From assembly GCA_949130485.1 (NCBI GenBank), contig OX422200.1:2402274-2466273 (forward strand): 64,000 bases of DNA, read 5' to 3'. This DNA is from Agelas oroides (lineage: Eukaryota > Porifera > Demospongiae > Agelasida > Agelasidae). Every line of letters starts with the position of its first letter. Positions within the stretch are counted from its first letter, which is position 1. Position numbers and translations under genes: made by a program. Below, piece by piece: positions 24,309-36,512 of this stretch. The notes under the pieces were generated by a model, which made no database searches, was not told the DNA's origin, and saw only the letters and a list, made by a program, of their open reading frames with translations.

Positions 24309-24981
24309 ATGGCCGTCAGGGATAAGCTGGGGAGTGCCGCCTCCCTGCAACAGGGGCTTACTGCGCAGAGCGGTGCTGAGGCCATTCCTAGGGAGTACCA
24401 CAGGAAAGTTCTCAAGAAGATCGCACAACTCACCAAGGTGGGTGGGCCTATGATTGGAAAGCTCAAGCAAGCCCTTTGAAATAATTTGTGAGGTCACAGC
24501 TTATGCTTTCAATCAGGCTAGCTATCAACCTTAGCATACTGGTATTAAAATTAGCTGGCAGATGAAGAGGGATACGGCTATTTATCATAAGCTGGCTGCT
24601 CTCTGGAGAGGACATCTGCTGGCAGTACCATGAGTATATACCATACTCTCATTGCCACCAGCATTTCTAGTCTCACAAGCCAGACCCTTTCTGTTCCACA
24701 ATGCCAATCACTGATACTGAAAGCGATCAGTGCTGAGGAACAGATAGGGTTCTGGTTTGCGAGACTACAGCATTTCATAGCTCACAGTACATACTGCAAG
24801 CATCAATGAAGCTGGCTGGTGAACCTGAAAATGAAACAAGATGAAGCAACAAAAACTGAGCGGAGTGGAACTATGCCAACATGTTCCGTTAATACTAGAT
24901 AGATAGATAGATAGATGGATGGATGGATGGATGGATGGATGGATGGATGGATGGATGGATGGATGGATGGATGGATGGATG

Positions 24982-25032
<51 letters not shown>

Positions 25033-28000
25033 GTACATGAATGCTTCCTAGACCCTCCATGTAGAAAAATAATGTTACCGAGGTGATGGCTACCATAGAT
25101 ATGTTGTTTGTGTGCTCGTCTTTTCCCCAATTTTGCTGCAGGTGATCTACAACCTAAACACCAAGAATGATGAGCATGAGGAGTTTGTTCAGAGACTGAG
25201 GTCCCTCCATGAGGCTGAGGTCCAGCGTCTGTTAGCAGACAGTGCTTCCCGACTGGAGAGGTATCAGAAAGACATAGAGAAGATGAGGGAGACAGGGGAG
25301 AGGAGGGAGGGACAGCTGAGGGAGAGGGTGAAGGAGGTTGAGAAGGAGAGGGATCGTCTGATGGAAACACAGGTAGGAGTCAGGGGTATGATTACACTGC
25401 CTTCACTTGCAATGTGCAAATATGGTCAAATACTGTGAGTCGGGTAGCTGAAATGAGGCTAGTACTATTCAGTGGCAATATAAGAATTGATAAAAGAACT
25501 TGACAATGTGGCAACGATACAGAATTTAGCTTCAAAGCACACATGCATAGTGTACATCAGTAGCAGTATGTTTTAGAGCCTCAGACCCAGAACCCTAGCC
25601 CGAGTGTACGAGCTACCAGAACTCAAAACCTATTAGTCTGTCTAGCTTTACTTTACAGTGGAGCAGCCAAAACACATCTCTGGTATCGCTTGCCAGAAAA
25701 CTTCGTACGATACAATGTACAGTGGGAAATTTAATCTGCAATGTACACGTCAACTGATCTTACTTGGATTCCCAGATTATTGATTGTCATAATTATTGGT
25801 GTAGGTAACGTATCGCAAAGAGGTGGGAGACCGTCTGGGAGCACTGAAATCTGAGCACACACAGCAGATTCAGCAGGTCACACAACAGTTGGAGAGGCTG
25901 AGGAGTGAGCAGTCGAGACAAGTCAAGGAAATCGCTGGGCTGCATGATGATTTTGCAAAGAAAGCCAACGAGCAACTGAAGGTGCATGAGAAGGAGATGG
26001 GTGAACTTACTGCAAAATCAAAGAGAGAAATCCAGAAGCTGCAAGCTGAGATTGCCTCATTGACAGCATTACACCGAAAGGAGCGGGCTGATTTGGAACA
26101 GCAGTACCATCGTGAGCTGGAGACTCAAAGGCAGAACCTGGCAAACGCACAGAGTGAGTTTATGGCAGCTGAGGCCAGGAAGTGGGAGGAGAGAGAGGTA
26201 TCACTTCAACAGCAATTTGTAGAAAATGAGGAGCAGCTAAAACGACAGGTCTCCACCCTCTCAAATGATCTCCGCACTACGAGAGACAAGCTGGCACTTT
26301 CAGAGCAGAGACTAAAAGAGCTTGAATTACATTATGAGGAGAACAAACTGGACTCGAGTGGACTGAAGGAGAAGCTGTCGGCAGCCCGAGCAGAGGTGGA
26401 GGAGTTAAGAGGCAAGGTGAACTCTCTCCACAGTGAGCTTGACATAGCCGTGGAACAGTACAGGCAGCAGTCCCAGGAGATGAAGGCCCTGTCCAGTGAG
26501 TAATGGATACTCTTTTGCAACACACATGCACATATCGGAATGGTCTACTTAGCATCATACATGCATGAGAAGAGAGTCCTAGGTGTTCTAGTGAGGACGT
26601 TCTACCTCACTGCGTATATGTTGCTTACCACATAATGTGTGTGTACTCTACAGCTGAGGCTATTGTTTTTCCACTTTCATGAATCCAGCCTTCTTGTTGA
26701 GTGTCTGCTTTATATCTGAACCTTGACCCCAAACACATACATGTACATGTGTGCATGTAGTGTATGAGCCTCATAACACAGCTACATGGTCAGTAAATCT
26801 GACTTCCTGTATGTTGTGATGTATCAATGCTGGTGTAGTATTTTAATACACTATTCAGGTGTAGTCTAGACCCATTCAATAATGTGACAATGTTGTTTTA
26901 GTTTTAGGTCCAGTTAACTAAAACAACACTGCTCCATTACAATGTTAGTATATTGAGCTAGACCATTTTACTCACATCACACTCCCAACTGGTTGGTGGG
27001 AGGAACAGTCTTGATTGATAGACTATTGCAGTGTGTTGCCTAGCCTTTTCCCCAGGCTCTTAGGGGCCCACTAGAGGCCATGGTGTGGGGCTATATGTTA
27101 CCTGTGTAAGAAATTGGAGTTATTTTGATCACCCTCCTTCCAACAGCCACATTGAGCAAACTGGAGGCACTGCGTGTGTCCAATGAGGGTGTGATAGGGA
27201 ACCTTCACTCGCAGATCTCTGGGTTGCAGCTGAAGGTGGGCCAACTGGAGGGAGAGAGGGAGGCCCTCCAGAGCTCCCAGAGAACCTCTGGAGAACAGCT
27301 GACCACCAGGATCAGGGTGCTGGAGAAGGTGAGAGTGTGAGGTTGTGGGGAGAGTGTGGGGGTGTGGGGAGAGGGGTGGGAGTGTGGGGGGAGAGGGGAT
27401 GGGAGTGTAGTGGGAGTGTGTGAAGGTGGTAGAGGTGGGGAAATGTGTGTGGAAGTGTAGCAGGTGCTGGTTACTTTTCTTCTCAGCACTTTTGGCAACT
27501 CGATATGCTTTTGCATATATGTAACTGATATCCATTGTCATACCTTGTGGGTTTAGTTGTTTTGCTGTCCAATGGAGTAAGTGGTGGTTGCGATTAGCTG
27601 TCCCCCATCCCCATCTCCCTAGTCCCATAATTATGTTCCATTTCGCTGCTGCCATAATTATGTTCCATTACGCTGCCTCTTCCTGTAATATGATTGGTAG
27701 GAACTGGATAGGATATCCCGTGAGAAGCAGGAGCTGCATGCTCAGTATGCCCGTGAAATTGAGGCAGCACATGCCCAGCTTGGCCAGAAGGAGACAGAGC
27801 TGGGGGCAGAGCACCTCAGAGAACTGCAGGTTCTCCGAGACAAACACCAGCTAGGTGAGTGGCCATGCTATCCTTACCTCCAGTTAATCTATCAAGCTAG
27901 TTTATTTCCTTTGTCGGGGGGCTTACCATTCCCTATATCCTGCCTCCAACTTCTGGTGAATGTGAGCATGTGAGGGTGTGCTTTGCTATGGGTATTTGAG

Positions 28001-31000
28001 GTTCAGTATGTGTGTATATGTGAGTGTGGGGGTGTAAGTTAAACGGAACAGCTCAATTGGATAATCTCATACATGTATCTGGGGTTGGGGGGGGAGCCTC
28101 TCTGCATGTCCGTGGCAGGGGGAGGGGCTACATGAGTGGTAGCTGGTATGTCTACGTACCCCAATGCTACGGCAGCCTGCTTCTTTCTATCACTGCAGCT
28201 CTCCAGCAGGCCCACACAGAGAAAGTCTCCGGTCTGGGGGAACTCAAGAGGCAGTATAAACTTGAGAAGGAGGGAGAAATCCAATCCATTGTTACAAAAC
28301 ACATGTCGGAAACTGCTCAGTTGCGGCAGGTAGTGGAAGACAAGACCTCAGAGCTCCACTCAGTGCTGGCAGAGCTGGAGAAACTTAGGGCAGTGGTTGC
28401 AGAGAGGGAGGAAGGGTTGGGGTCTGCCACTGGGCAAGTGGAGAGGCTGACAGGGGAGGTGTTTGAGGTGAAGGAGGAGCTGAGGAAGGTGCAGGGAAGG
28501 TGGGAGGAGGCAAGGAGAGAAGGGGAACAACTGAAGGTACACATGTACATACTGTGATAACACCCAGAGCTTATGAATCAACATAGTAAATCTTTTTACA
28601 GAGGAAGGATAGAAAGCTATGGTACTCATTCCATACAGTGTCTCATTCCTGAGCCACTAGTATCACATCATAGTTCACACTACGTACTTGTGTCTGTAAC
28701 TGCTTTGCGGCACAAACCATGATCTCTGTTGTATACAACGTATATAGACATCACCTTAGTTCCCAGGCCCCAACCTGCCTAGCTTCGTTCCCGGGCCTCC
28801 CCTGTATAATACATGAAAGTAGAAGAGAGGAAGGTAAAATGGAGGAGGCCTGGGAACGTACAATTATTCAACATGGCTTCATTGTTTCGGAAACAAGGGT
28901 AAGGTATAAGGGTCGGACGGGGATTGTTTCTGAAACGTTTCGGAAACGTGCACACGCCATCCATTGTCCGGGGTACACTGCATCCTCCATCTTAGTAGGT
29001 AGAACGAGGCTACCAAGTGCTCACATCAGCATTGAGGTGTTTGGAAGTGGAACCTCTCTTCAACTGAATTAAGAGGAGGAGTTTCACTGTATCTGTAATA
29101 CCGGTATGTACAAGACAGCTCGGCACTGTTGTAAATCTAACAATGTTTGCAACTGTTCCCTTAGTCCTCTGTGGAGTCTCTACAGCAGGTGAAGAAACGG
29201 GCTGCCCAGGAGCACCAGAAGGAGGTGGAGAGGGTGAGGACCACCCTCACACGGCAGCTGGAGCAACACTGGATGGAGAGGATAAAGTGAGGGCCGGAAC
29301 ATGTAGCACTCTGGCTGTCTTCAGCATGTTGGATATTTTGTTTCTCTCCGAATGAGTCCAAAGCTCACGCATGCACATTCCTACATACCTACCTACCCCA
29401 TTACATCTATGACAGAGGAGCGTGCTTCATCTGTATATGCTTGTTTTCTGCAACCCACTGCTACACCCATTATCACCCCCTCACATACACACTCATACTC
29501 CCACATGACACCCCCCCACACCCACACACACACCATCACAGACAGGAGTGTGCCTCCCTGCGTGCAGAGCTCTCACAGCGCTACAGTAATGACTCTCACA
29601 CTGCCCTCGCAGAGCTAGCCAACCTCAAGGATGGGGCCATGAAGGAGGCCCAGGGAAGGTGGGAGAAGGACAGAAGGAGACTCATGGCAAAGGTGCGTGT
29701 GTGTGTGTGTGCATGTAAGGCTAGAATAGTCTGTTGTATGCGTGACAATGACTTTCCGTGTAGAGTTCACAAATCTTGATGGTGAGTTCATCAACCACAA
29801 CTGTACTACTGGCATTAATGTACCTGTATGTATATATTCCCACAGTTACTTGTGGCTTTCTCCCTTCCTCGCATGCACCCTTCAGATTGATGATCTGGAG
29901 CACAAGCTAATGGAGTTGCACGACTCCACTGCAATGTCTCTGGAAGAAGCCAGCAGTGCTGCCAGTGAACAGATATCCACCCTCAAGTTAGCACCAATGT
30001 GCCCCACCACACATTCCCACCCCCAGTTCTTGAGATATGAGGAAGCTGTAGCCTTGTTTGCAGGCTCTGTCCTCAGAGTCTATAAAATTACGAGTGTCAA
30101 CAACCACACGCAGCTTGTTAAATATATGAATGTACGAATGATGTATTTGATGGTGAAAATATCCAAACGAATGTCCACTCACACTCCATCTCTGTCTTGC
30201 AACTTTGTATGAACCACTGCTTTAATTGTGTTTAGGAGAGAGCTTGAAGTGGAGAGGGTGAGGCACAGAGAAGAGGAGGAGGGGAGGAGACATTCCCACC
30301 AGCAGCAGCTCCTGGCACAACAACAAGAGTTTGAAGAACAGAAGAAGGTAGAGGATTGCCTACACCGACGCTTGGAACCTTGAACTAGGTCATTTCTGAA
30401 TATTATACTTTCAAGCAATGTCTCCAGACTCCCTTTCCTCTTCTCCCTCCCCTCTAGCACCTGACAGAGGAGCTGCACTCACAGCACAGTGTGGAGGTCA
30501 TCTCCCTGCAGCGTGCTCACCAGGTGGCAGTAGGAGCTCTCCGGGATCAGCTACAACAGCAGGGTAGGGAGGACCTCAGGCTGCTGGCTGAGACACACAG
30601 CAAGGAAATGGGTAAGTATGGGGGTGTGGCCTAAGTTCCTACACAGATCAACTGCTTATTTCCCTCCCTCCCTCAGACACCCTCTGTGCTGAGCTGTCTT
30701 CCCAGCACAAGGCAGAGTTGGAAGGAATGCGGCAGCAGCACAGCTCTGAGGTGGAGAAACACAGGAGGCAGCTGCATGACCAGCTGGAACAGAGGAAGAG
30801 AGAGGTACAGTCCAGTATAGGGTTAGGGTTAGGGTTAGAGAACAAAGAAAGAACAAAAGAAGATTTTTGATAAGCAGTCTAGTATAGGCCAGCTTGTCTA
30901 GTGAAATGACAAAATGCAGTGTCAGCATATTTCACAAACATTTTTGATAAGCACTAGGGCTGGGCCTGGTTAGCAATATGAAGCAAAGGCAGTATTAGTA

Positions 31001-34000
31001 ACATATGCCTGTGATTTACCTGGTCACATTACCTCGAGACCAATGTATTTTGTTATAGGTTTGGTAGCGTAGTACATCTTGTATATAACAGTACTGTTCT
31101 CTCCCCCAGGCCAGTAACTATGAGCACACCATTGAAGGCCTGAACAATGAGGTAGAAAGGAGGGACACAGAACTGAGCAAACTGAGGGACAAGGCCAACA
31201 ACCTCACTGTCTCTGTCAGCAACTTGAAGAAGGAGCTAGAGGTCAAGAACCAAGAAGTGCTTATAGTCAGGAGGGAGACAACCAACCAATTTCGGTACAT
31301 TTCTAATTCTGTTATTTATATGCAGTCAGGCAGCTAGTCAATAGACCAGCTACACAAGTGTCTCTGTCATTCACTTTCAGTAGCATCTAACATACTATCA
31401 TGGCATCAATGTAGGTGCACGGTCATATGCCAAATTAGTTCTGAGGCTCTTCCCTCCCTCGCCCTTATCCCTTGCCCTTTGTTTCTCCCTCCCTCCCTTC
31501 TTCCTCTTTTCACAGTCTTCGTGAGAAGCAGTTGTCTGCGTCACACCATGTGGAAATGGAGTCACTCACCTCCCAGCACAAACACCAAACCCAGCTGCTG
31601 TTGGCTGACTTCAACCAAGCCAAGGAGCTGCTCAATAGGAGGCTCTCAGAGCTTGAGAAACAGTAAATGAGACTTAAACATGAGATAGGAAGATTAACCA
31701 GCTTGTCGAATAAATATTACTGTGGTTTATTCAGTATCATGCAGTATCTTGCCGAAATGTTAGAGATTCTGCATGCATTTAGTGATAGTGACATCACAAC
31801 TTATCAAACTGACTGTACGTAAAAATTATAGCTCCACCAAACCAAACTGTCTGCAAAATATTGAGCAGCTACATGTTTATCAAACGTTAGTCCCTAGCTT
31901 CCAAGGCAAAGCTGAGAGAACAGTAAAAGCTTAGCCACAAACATTGAATAGTATGTTTAACTTACGTGTATATGTACCACAACAAACTGTTGGTACAAGC
32001 TAAGCTTTATACCATACTGCATTTTCCTCCTATGTATGCAGGCTGGCAGAGTCAGAGCGTCGCTACCACAGCCGAGAGTCAAGGCTGGAGGACCTGGAGG
32101 CCATCCGAGATCTGAGAGCGAAACTCAGGGAACAGGAACAGAAAATGAAGGAGCTTGTTGTGAGTGGAGAATTAGTTCTCGGTGCTCATGGCAATAACAT
32201 TAATTGCAGGTTGAACCATATTCACACTCTAATTTCCAAGCACTGTGAGAGTATACTTTGATAGTCTCATCAATAGCTGTCTTCAATGTAGACCGCAGGG
32301 AGAGCATGCATGGAAGCCAGTCAGTCTAGCCTCATTCCCAGGCCTTCCCCGCCTCCAGTTTTTGATTGCTTGCAGTATGCAAAAATGGAGGGAGAAAGCC
32401 TGGTGATTCTTACCACGTGATCCACGGCACAGGTGTCATGTGTCGTCATGCTTATATGATCAGGGCTGTCAACATGAAATATGAACTCCACAAGTAGAGA
32501 ATACTTATGTCCTTATAACTTCTTTCGCATACTGCAAGTGATCAAAAACTGGAGGCGGGAAAGGCCTGGGAGTGAGGCTAAGTCGAATCTGTCCAAGTTA
32601 GCCTCTCCCAAGGCCTTCCATCTCCAGTTTTTAACAGCTTACAGTAATCAAAAGTTGGAGATTGAATCAAAGTAAGGTCTGTCATGATGATAGTAAAAGG
32701 ATAGAAGTATATTCTCTCCAGAACTAAGCGAAAGGAATGTTCAAGGGTCAATGTTCCCCCATGTCAAAAGCCTAGGTACATTCCATGACCAAGCATGCAA
32801 AGCTACAAATACTACCCGAAAGCTGCAGTCTTGCAAATGTAGTTACATAACTACTAATTACTAAACTGGTCTGCAATAATTTAGTTGCAAATACTTGTCA
32901 TTGCAAGGTTGGTATATACGTATATAGGACTTGTTATGTAAACACATAACAAGTCCTTCATGACTTCTGAAGCAGCAAGCATGCATCAATTCGACTGTAA
33001 TTTGAAGATGTCTGCAGTGTACAATGACAAACATTTACAAAGTAGTAATGTAGTAGGTATTCAGAATCACTAGAACTCGGGTTTTGGTTTGCCGATAAAT
33101 TAACAGCCACATAATAATGGGTCTCTGGTAGCCCCATAGCTACAACATTTACATACAATGACAGGTGAGTTAGTCCACCGTGGTTCAGGTTTAGTCTGGA
33201 CCACGCCCATTTCAGTATTCCGCCACTTTTAACTAACACTGAAATACATAGTGGCTAGTGAGTCTGTTATTTGCTATTGTGCAGTAATCAGATATGAGTT
33301 CAGTATAGCTAAATGTCAATGAAAAATAGTGTTATATAGAGTCAACAAATAGCTTCAGTTTCCATGCAGTTAGTGATACAGCAACCTTCTCCTATTTATA
33401 GGCTGAGAAGAGGATCTACCAGTTGGAGCTGGTGAACAGGGAGAAGAACTACAACAAACTCTTCAGTGTCAACCCTCACGTAGGCGTGTTGGACCCCCTG
33501 CAGATCAAAGTTCGTGTCATGCATGGAATGTAACTGATATGAACATACAGGGCATCTGTTTGTGTTGCTAAGTAGGAGTGGCTTAAATCACAGCTCAGCT
33601 TTCAGTTCCCTTGATTTCATCCACACCAAAATAATTAATCTTCACTAGACTGCATAAAATGTAATATAATTGGAAGTAGTTTTAATCAGTCACAATGTAG
33701 TTTACAAAGGCTACATGCTAGTTTATCACTACATATACTATAGTGCGTGGGCGGACCTCGGTCATCGGAAGTTTGCAGTTACCCTCGGCTGCAGCTCAGG
33801 GTATATCTACTGCAAACTTCCTCTGACCTTGGTCTCGGGTAGTATACTTCACCATATACACCTCCTTACCATGGTTTATATTATTGCTTCTCTTGATACA
33901 GCCAAAGAGGAAAGTGTCCGAGAGCAGTACCCAGAGGCATGCCAGTGCTCCCTCCCTCACCTCACTGGAATCGTCGTCCATGCTACTCCCTCCAACAAAC

Positions 34001-34195
34001 TGCAGGAAAGCAAAGAAAGAAGCATCTCAGCACTCTACTAGTGATCTTTCAAGGCCAAGAAAACTTGTGACTCTGCAAGACTCTCCCCTCACACAGCAGA
34101 AGTTCAAGAATAGGCCCTTAGCTAGCCACAGTGCACCTCTTGAACCAATCCCTCCCTCTGTTAACCCTCCCAAGCAAACCATGCTTGTTCAGTGA
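24309..34195 (+). CDS. FAM184: FAM184-type long coiled-coil protein
   Basis: Seventeen exons: 24309-24437, 25142-25372, 25805-26495, 27147-27328, 27701-27854, 28199-28536, 29165-29286, 29542-29692, 29886-29986, 30236-30347, 30458-30611, 30677-30804, 31110-31294, 31516-31662, 32042-32159, 33402-33509, 33902-34195. Every phase is consistent; 1114 residues (human FAM184A about 1140). The N-terminal family signature [21 protein letters not shown] spans the first junction. Almost the whole protein is heptad-rich Glu/Gln/Leu coiled coil. Further family matches are [11 protein letters not shown] near the middle, [12 protein letters not shown], and [15 protein letters not shown] before the tail. The last exon is a disordered Ser/Pro/Lys-rich tail containing [13 protein letters not shown]. 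The function of FAM184 is largely unknown. The single ATG and its position right after the divergent promoter decide the start. Confidence 0.92.
24893..25033. repeat. (GATA)n-(GATG)n-(GATA)n microsatellite
   Basis: A pure tetranucleotide array in FAM184 intron 1: GATA, then about 17 GATG units, then GATA again. Serine/Ile/Tyr-repeat ORFs on - are artefacts. Confidence 0.95.
27329..27445. repeat. G-rich tandem tract in FAM184 intron 4
   Basis: Repeated gtgtgggga/gagaggggtggga units, all purine/G-biased on + with many GGGG runs. It could form G-quadruplexes in the transcript. Confidence 0.6.
28780..29012. mobile_element. composite inverted-repeat element in FAM184 intron 6
   Basis: Begins tagcttcgttcccgggcctcc, has an internal complementary ggaggcctgggaacg at about 28843, and ends agaacgaggcta. 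The flanking 9-mers do not match, so it may be a rearranged pair of copies. Confidence 0.55.
30821..30840. repeat. short interstitial telomere-type repeat
   Basis: About three TTAGGG units in a FAM184 intron directly after exon 12. Confidence 0.7.
32327..32580. mobile_element. inverted-repeat element in FAM184 intron 15
   Basis: Ends tagcctcattcccaggcctt / aaggcctgggagtgaggcta, with the family core gcatactgcaagtgatcaaa. No clean flanking duplication. A second eroded copy follows at about 32598-32665. Confidence 0.75.
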
Positions 34196-34541
34196 TGCTA
34201 TAATTATGTAAACAGAACTGCGGCCAACATTACTAGGAGTGCGCATGCGTACGATGCCTCGCGCCGCGCCGTGCGCCAGTAGTATGCGCATTGCGCATTG
34301 CGCATAACGGCTTTAAGAGTGAGCCTAATGCCTACATAGCTTGTGAAGACTCTCCAACACGTGATTTCTACTCTTGAAGTCTTTCTTGTTCTCTTCTTGC
34401 TCTTTTGGCTTCTACGGTGGACTGACCTCTTTGATTTTTTATCTCAGAGTCGCCAGCCGTCGGCTGCGTTCAGCATAGCCTGGTACCCGGCGCGGAGGAA
34501 GAGCGCCTGGTACACACTGATGCGCTTCCGGTTAATTAAAA
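34196..34541. other. intergenic, CpG- and GCGC-rich
   Basis: No gene seen. 34235-34310 holds tgcgcatgcg and a triplicated attgcgc motif, unlike the AT-richer surroundings. It may be promoter sequence for the small ORF that follows. Confidence 0.4.
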
Positions 34542-34853
34542 ATGGCGTTGCTCACGTTTATGACGTTCACACTGTTAATGTTTAGGGGCGTGTGCTCTGA
34601 CGATAATTTAAGTTGTAAAGATCCCGCCGTGGCCCATTTAGCGAAAATGGCATCGTTGTGCTGCCTTTGCGGATCCCCTGTGGCTTATAGCCACCATAGA
34701 GTAGCATTGTTTGGTAAAAAGGCTAGCCAGGAAAGACTAGCATCAAGGATAAGCGCTCTGTTGGATATAACGTTGAACGATGACGACGGCTTACCGAATC
34801 TCATGTATGTGAAGTGCAAGCGGAGAGTTGAAAGTTTAGAGAACCATCGCTGA
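34542..34853 (+). CDS. small Cys-rich ORF, possible zinc-binding N-terminal domain or remnant
   Basis: A 103-codon ORF; an internal ATG at 34647 would give 68 residues starting MASLCCLCGSP. CxxC appears as CCLCG and later as a single YVKCKRR, where a second cysteine would be expected (position now Tyr). That makes an intact zinc site doubtful. The segment has the feel of a ZAD/THAP-like N-terminal domain of a transposon or transcription factor, but no downstream exons were recognised. It could be a remnant. Confidence 0.35.
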   Translation: MALLTFMTFTLLMFRGVCSDDNLSCKDPAVAHLAKMASLCCLCGSPVAYSHHRVALFGKKASQERLASRISALLDITLNDDDGLPNLMYVKCKRRVESLENHR

Positions 34854-35039
34854 AGGGCGTTTGCTGAAAATCCGAACTTTCATTACATGTACACGCCATT
34901 ATCCTGACAAGTTTACTATATCGAGTCCGAACTCTGACGTCACATGACACGGAAGAATCAGAAAATAGTCCGGAGTCCCCACATCTTGGGGAGATTAAAC
35001 GCATGCGCAAACAGTGTGTACCAGGCGCTTCTCCGTTTT

Positions 35040-35577
35040 TCGCGCGCGCCGGGGACGAGGCTACGTTCAGCACCGAGTCGATCGTTTCTGCATTAGACTC
35101 CGCCAAATACGCACGTTGCGAAGGCCCAGCCGCGCTGTCCTCCCTGTTCCCCATCGCCAAGAAACGTCGTTCCTAGGCCTTCCCGCTTTCAATCTTTGAT
35201 CGTTTGCAGGATGCAAAAACGTAAACTGCAAGCGATCAAAAACTGTAGTCTGAGAGTCTGGCCTGCGAGACTACAAAAACCGGAGGCGGGGAAGGCCTGG
35301 GAACGAGGCTAGGAAGGGCTCTCCTATCGAAAGAACGAGCTTATCTTGTTGCTTCTGCATGCCAAGCGCTGGAGTTTCGAACGTTCGCGAAGCGAAAAAC
35401 TCGTACCGCGCCTGATTCACAACGAAGATCTAAGAATGCTGTGTGTGCGAAATCCGTTCTTTCAATGGGGGACCCCTCCCCCCTACACTGACGTCATTCA
35501 AGTGATGAGTCCGTTTTTGCACTGCAAGCGATCAAAAACTGGACGGTGGGAAGGCCTGGAAACGAGGCTATTACATT
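35040..35577. mobile_element. cluster of overlapping inverted-repeat elements
   Basis: Contains left-end-like gttcctaggccttccc (35170), a tagtctgagagtctggcc...gagacta piece (35242-35272), right ends at 35283-35312 and 35546-35571 (gcctggaaacgaggcta), and the interior also seen at 23340-23460. Probably two or three nested copies. Confidence 0.65.
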
Positions 35578-36512
35578 TAATACTGCATGCCCGTGTCAGT
35601 GTGAATGTTGTGAAGTAGGTGAGTCAGTGTAAGCTACCTCGTACCAGTCATACTGTAATTTTGAGCTTGGATATTTCAGTCTGTAGTCAGTCTTGCTAAG
35701 AGTAGTTCAGACTATAGACATAGACTATATGTAGTCAGCAAACAGCTGTATAGGCTCAGAGTTGATCCTCATGTTAAAAAAATGTACTATTTTAATTATT
35801 ATATAATTTGTCATTGTGAAAAATTAATAGTGTAACCAGTCTTGCAAGCGATCTTGTGTCACTGCTTCTCATGCATGTGTGGTGATAAAAATAAAAACCA
35901 TTGCCAAATGCATAGCAGGCATCAGGGCAAAATCTAAACCAAAAAAGCATATCTGCAAAAATAAAATTAATGTAGCAACACAATATGATCTCCAATGAAA
36001 ACAAATATTCATAACCCTGCATATCAGAAGTATAGTAGATTATGTGATCATGTGATACTTTCATTGTATGCAACAGTATGCTAGATCTTACAAAGAGGCA
36101 TATCACTGCACACAGAGTTACTGTGCATGTACTATCTAACTCTTGATGCTATCCTATAGTTATACAGATAATGCATATCTCTGTGTTTACAATGAGCACA
36201 ATGGCTTTACAATGTATCCAGTCATGTGTTTGTCCTTTTAAGGTACAGCTCCTATTGGGGGAATCATACTAGTTTTACAATGCATAACTATACATCCCAT
36301 GCGAATTCTATGAATGCAGTGCTAGCAAATAATTTAGTGGGAACTTTAAATTTTATTAGCCTCCCACAAATGACTTTACATTCTTTTAAACATTAGAACT
36401 GGAAGGATAGCCACGCAACTGTAGTAACATAAGTAATTTGGTTGTATTTTAATCATCATGATGCATGAATTTGCCTATACAAACAGACCCAGCTGGATGA
36501 CACGTACACACA
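35578..36512. other. intergenic, AT-rich
   Basis: No coding exon or recognisable element. The last part should contain the promoter and 5' UTR of the PH-BTK-WD40-ZU5 gene. Confidence 0.5.

Noticed and set aside
24765-25370. 201-codon ORF on - with Ser/Ile/Tyr repeats
   Set aside because: It is the GATA/GATG microsatellite read in another frame plus the antisense of FAM184 exon 2.
34801-35160. 119-codon ORF on - overlapping the small Cys-rich ORF
   Set aside because: No recognisable motifs, crosses the start of a transposon cluster, and no splice support.
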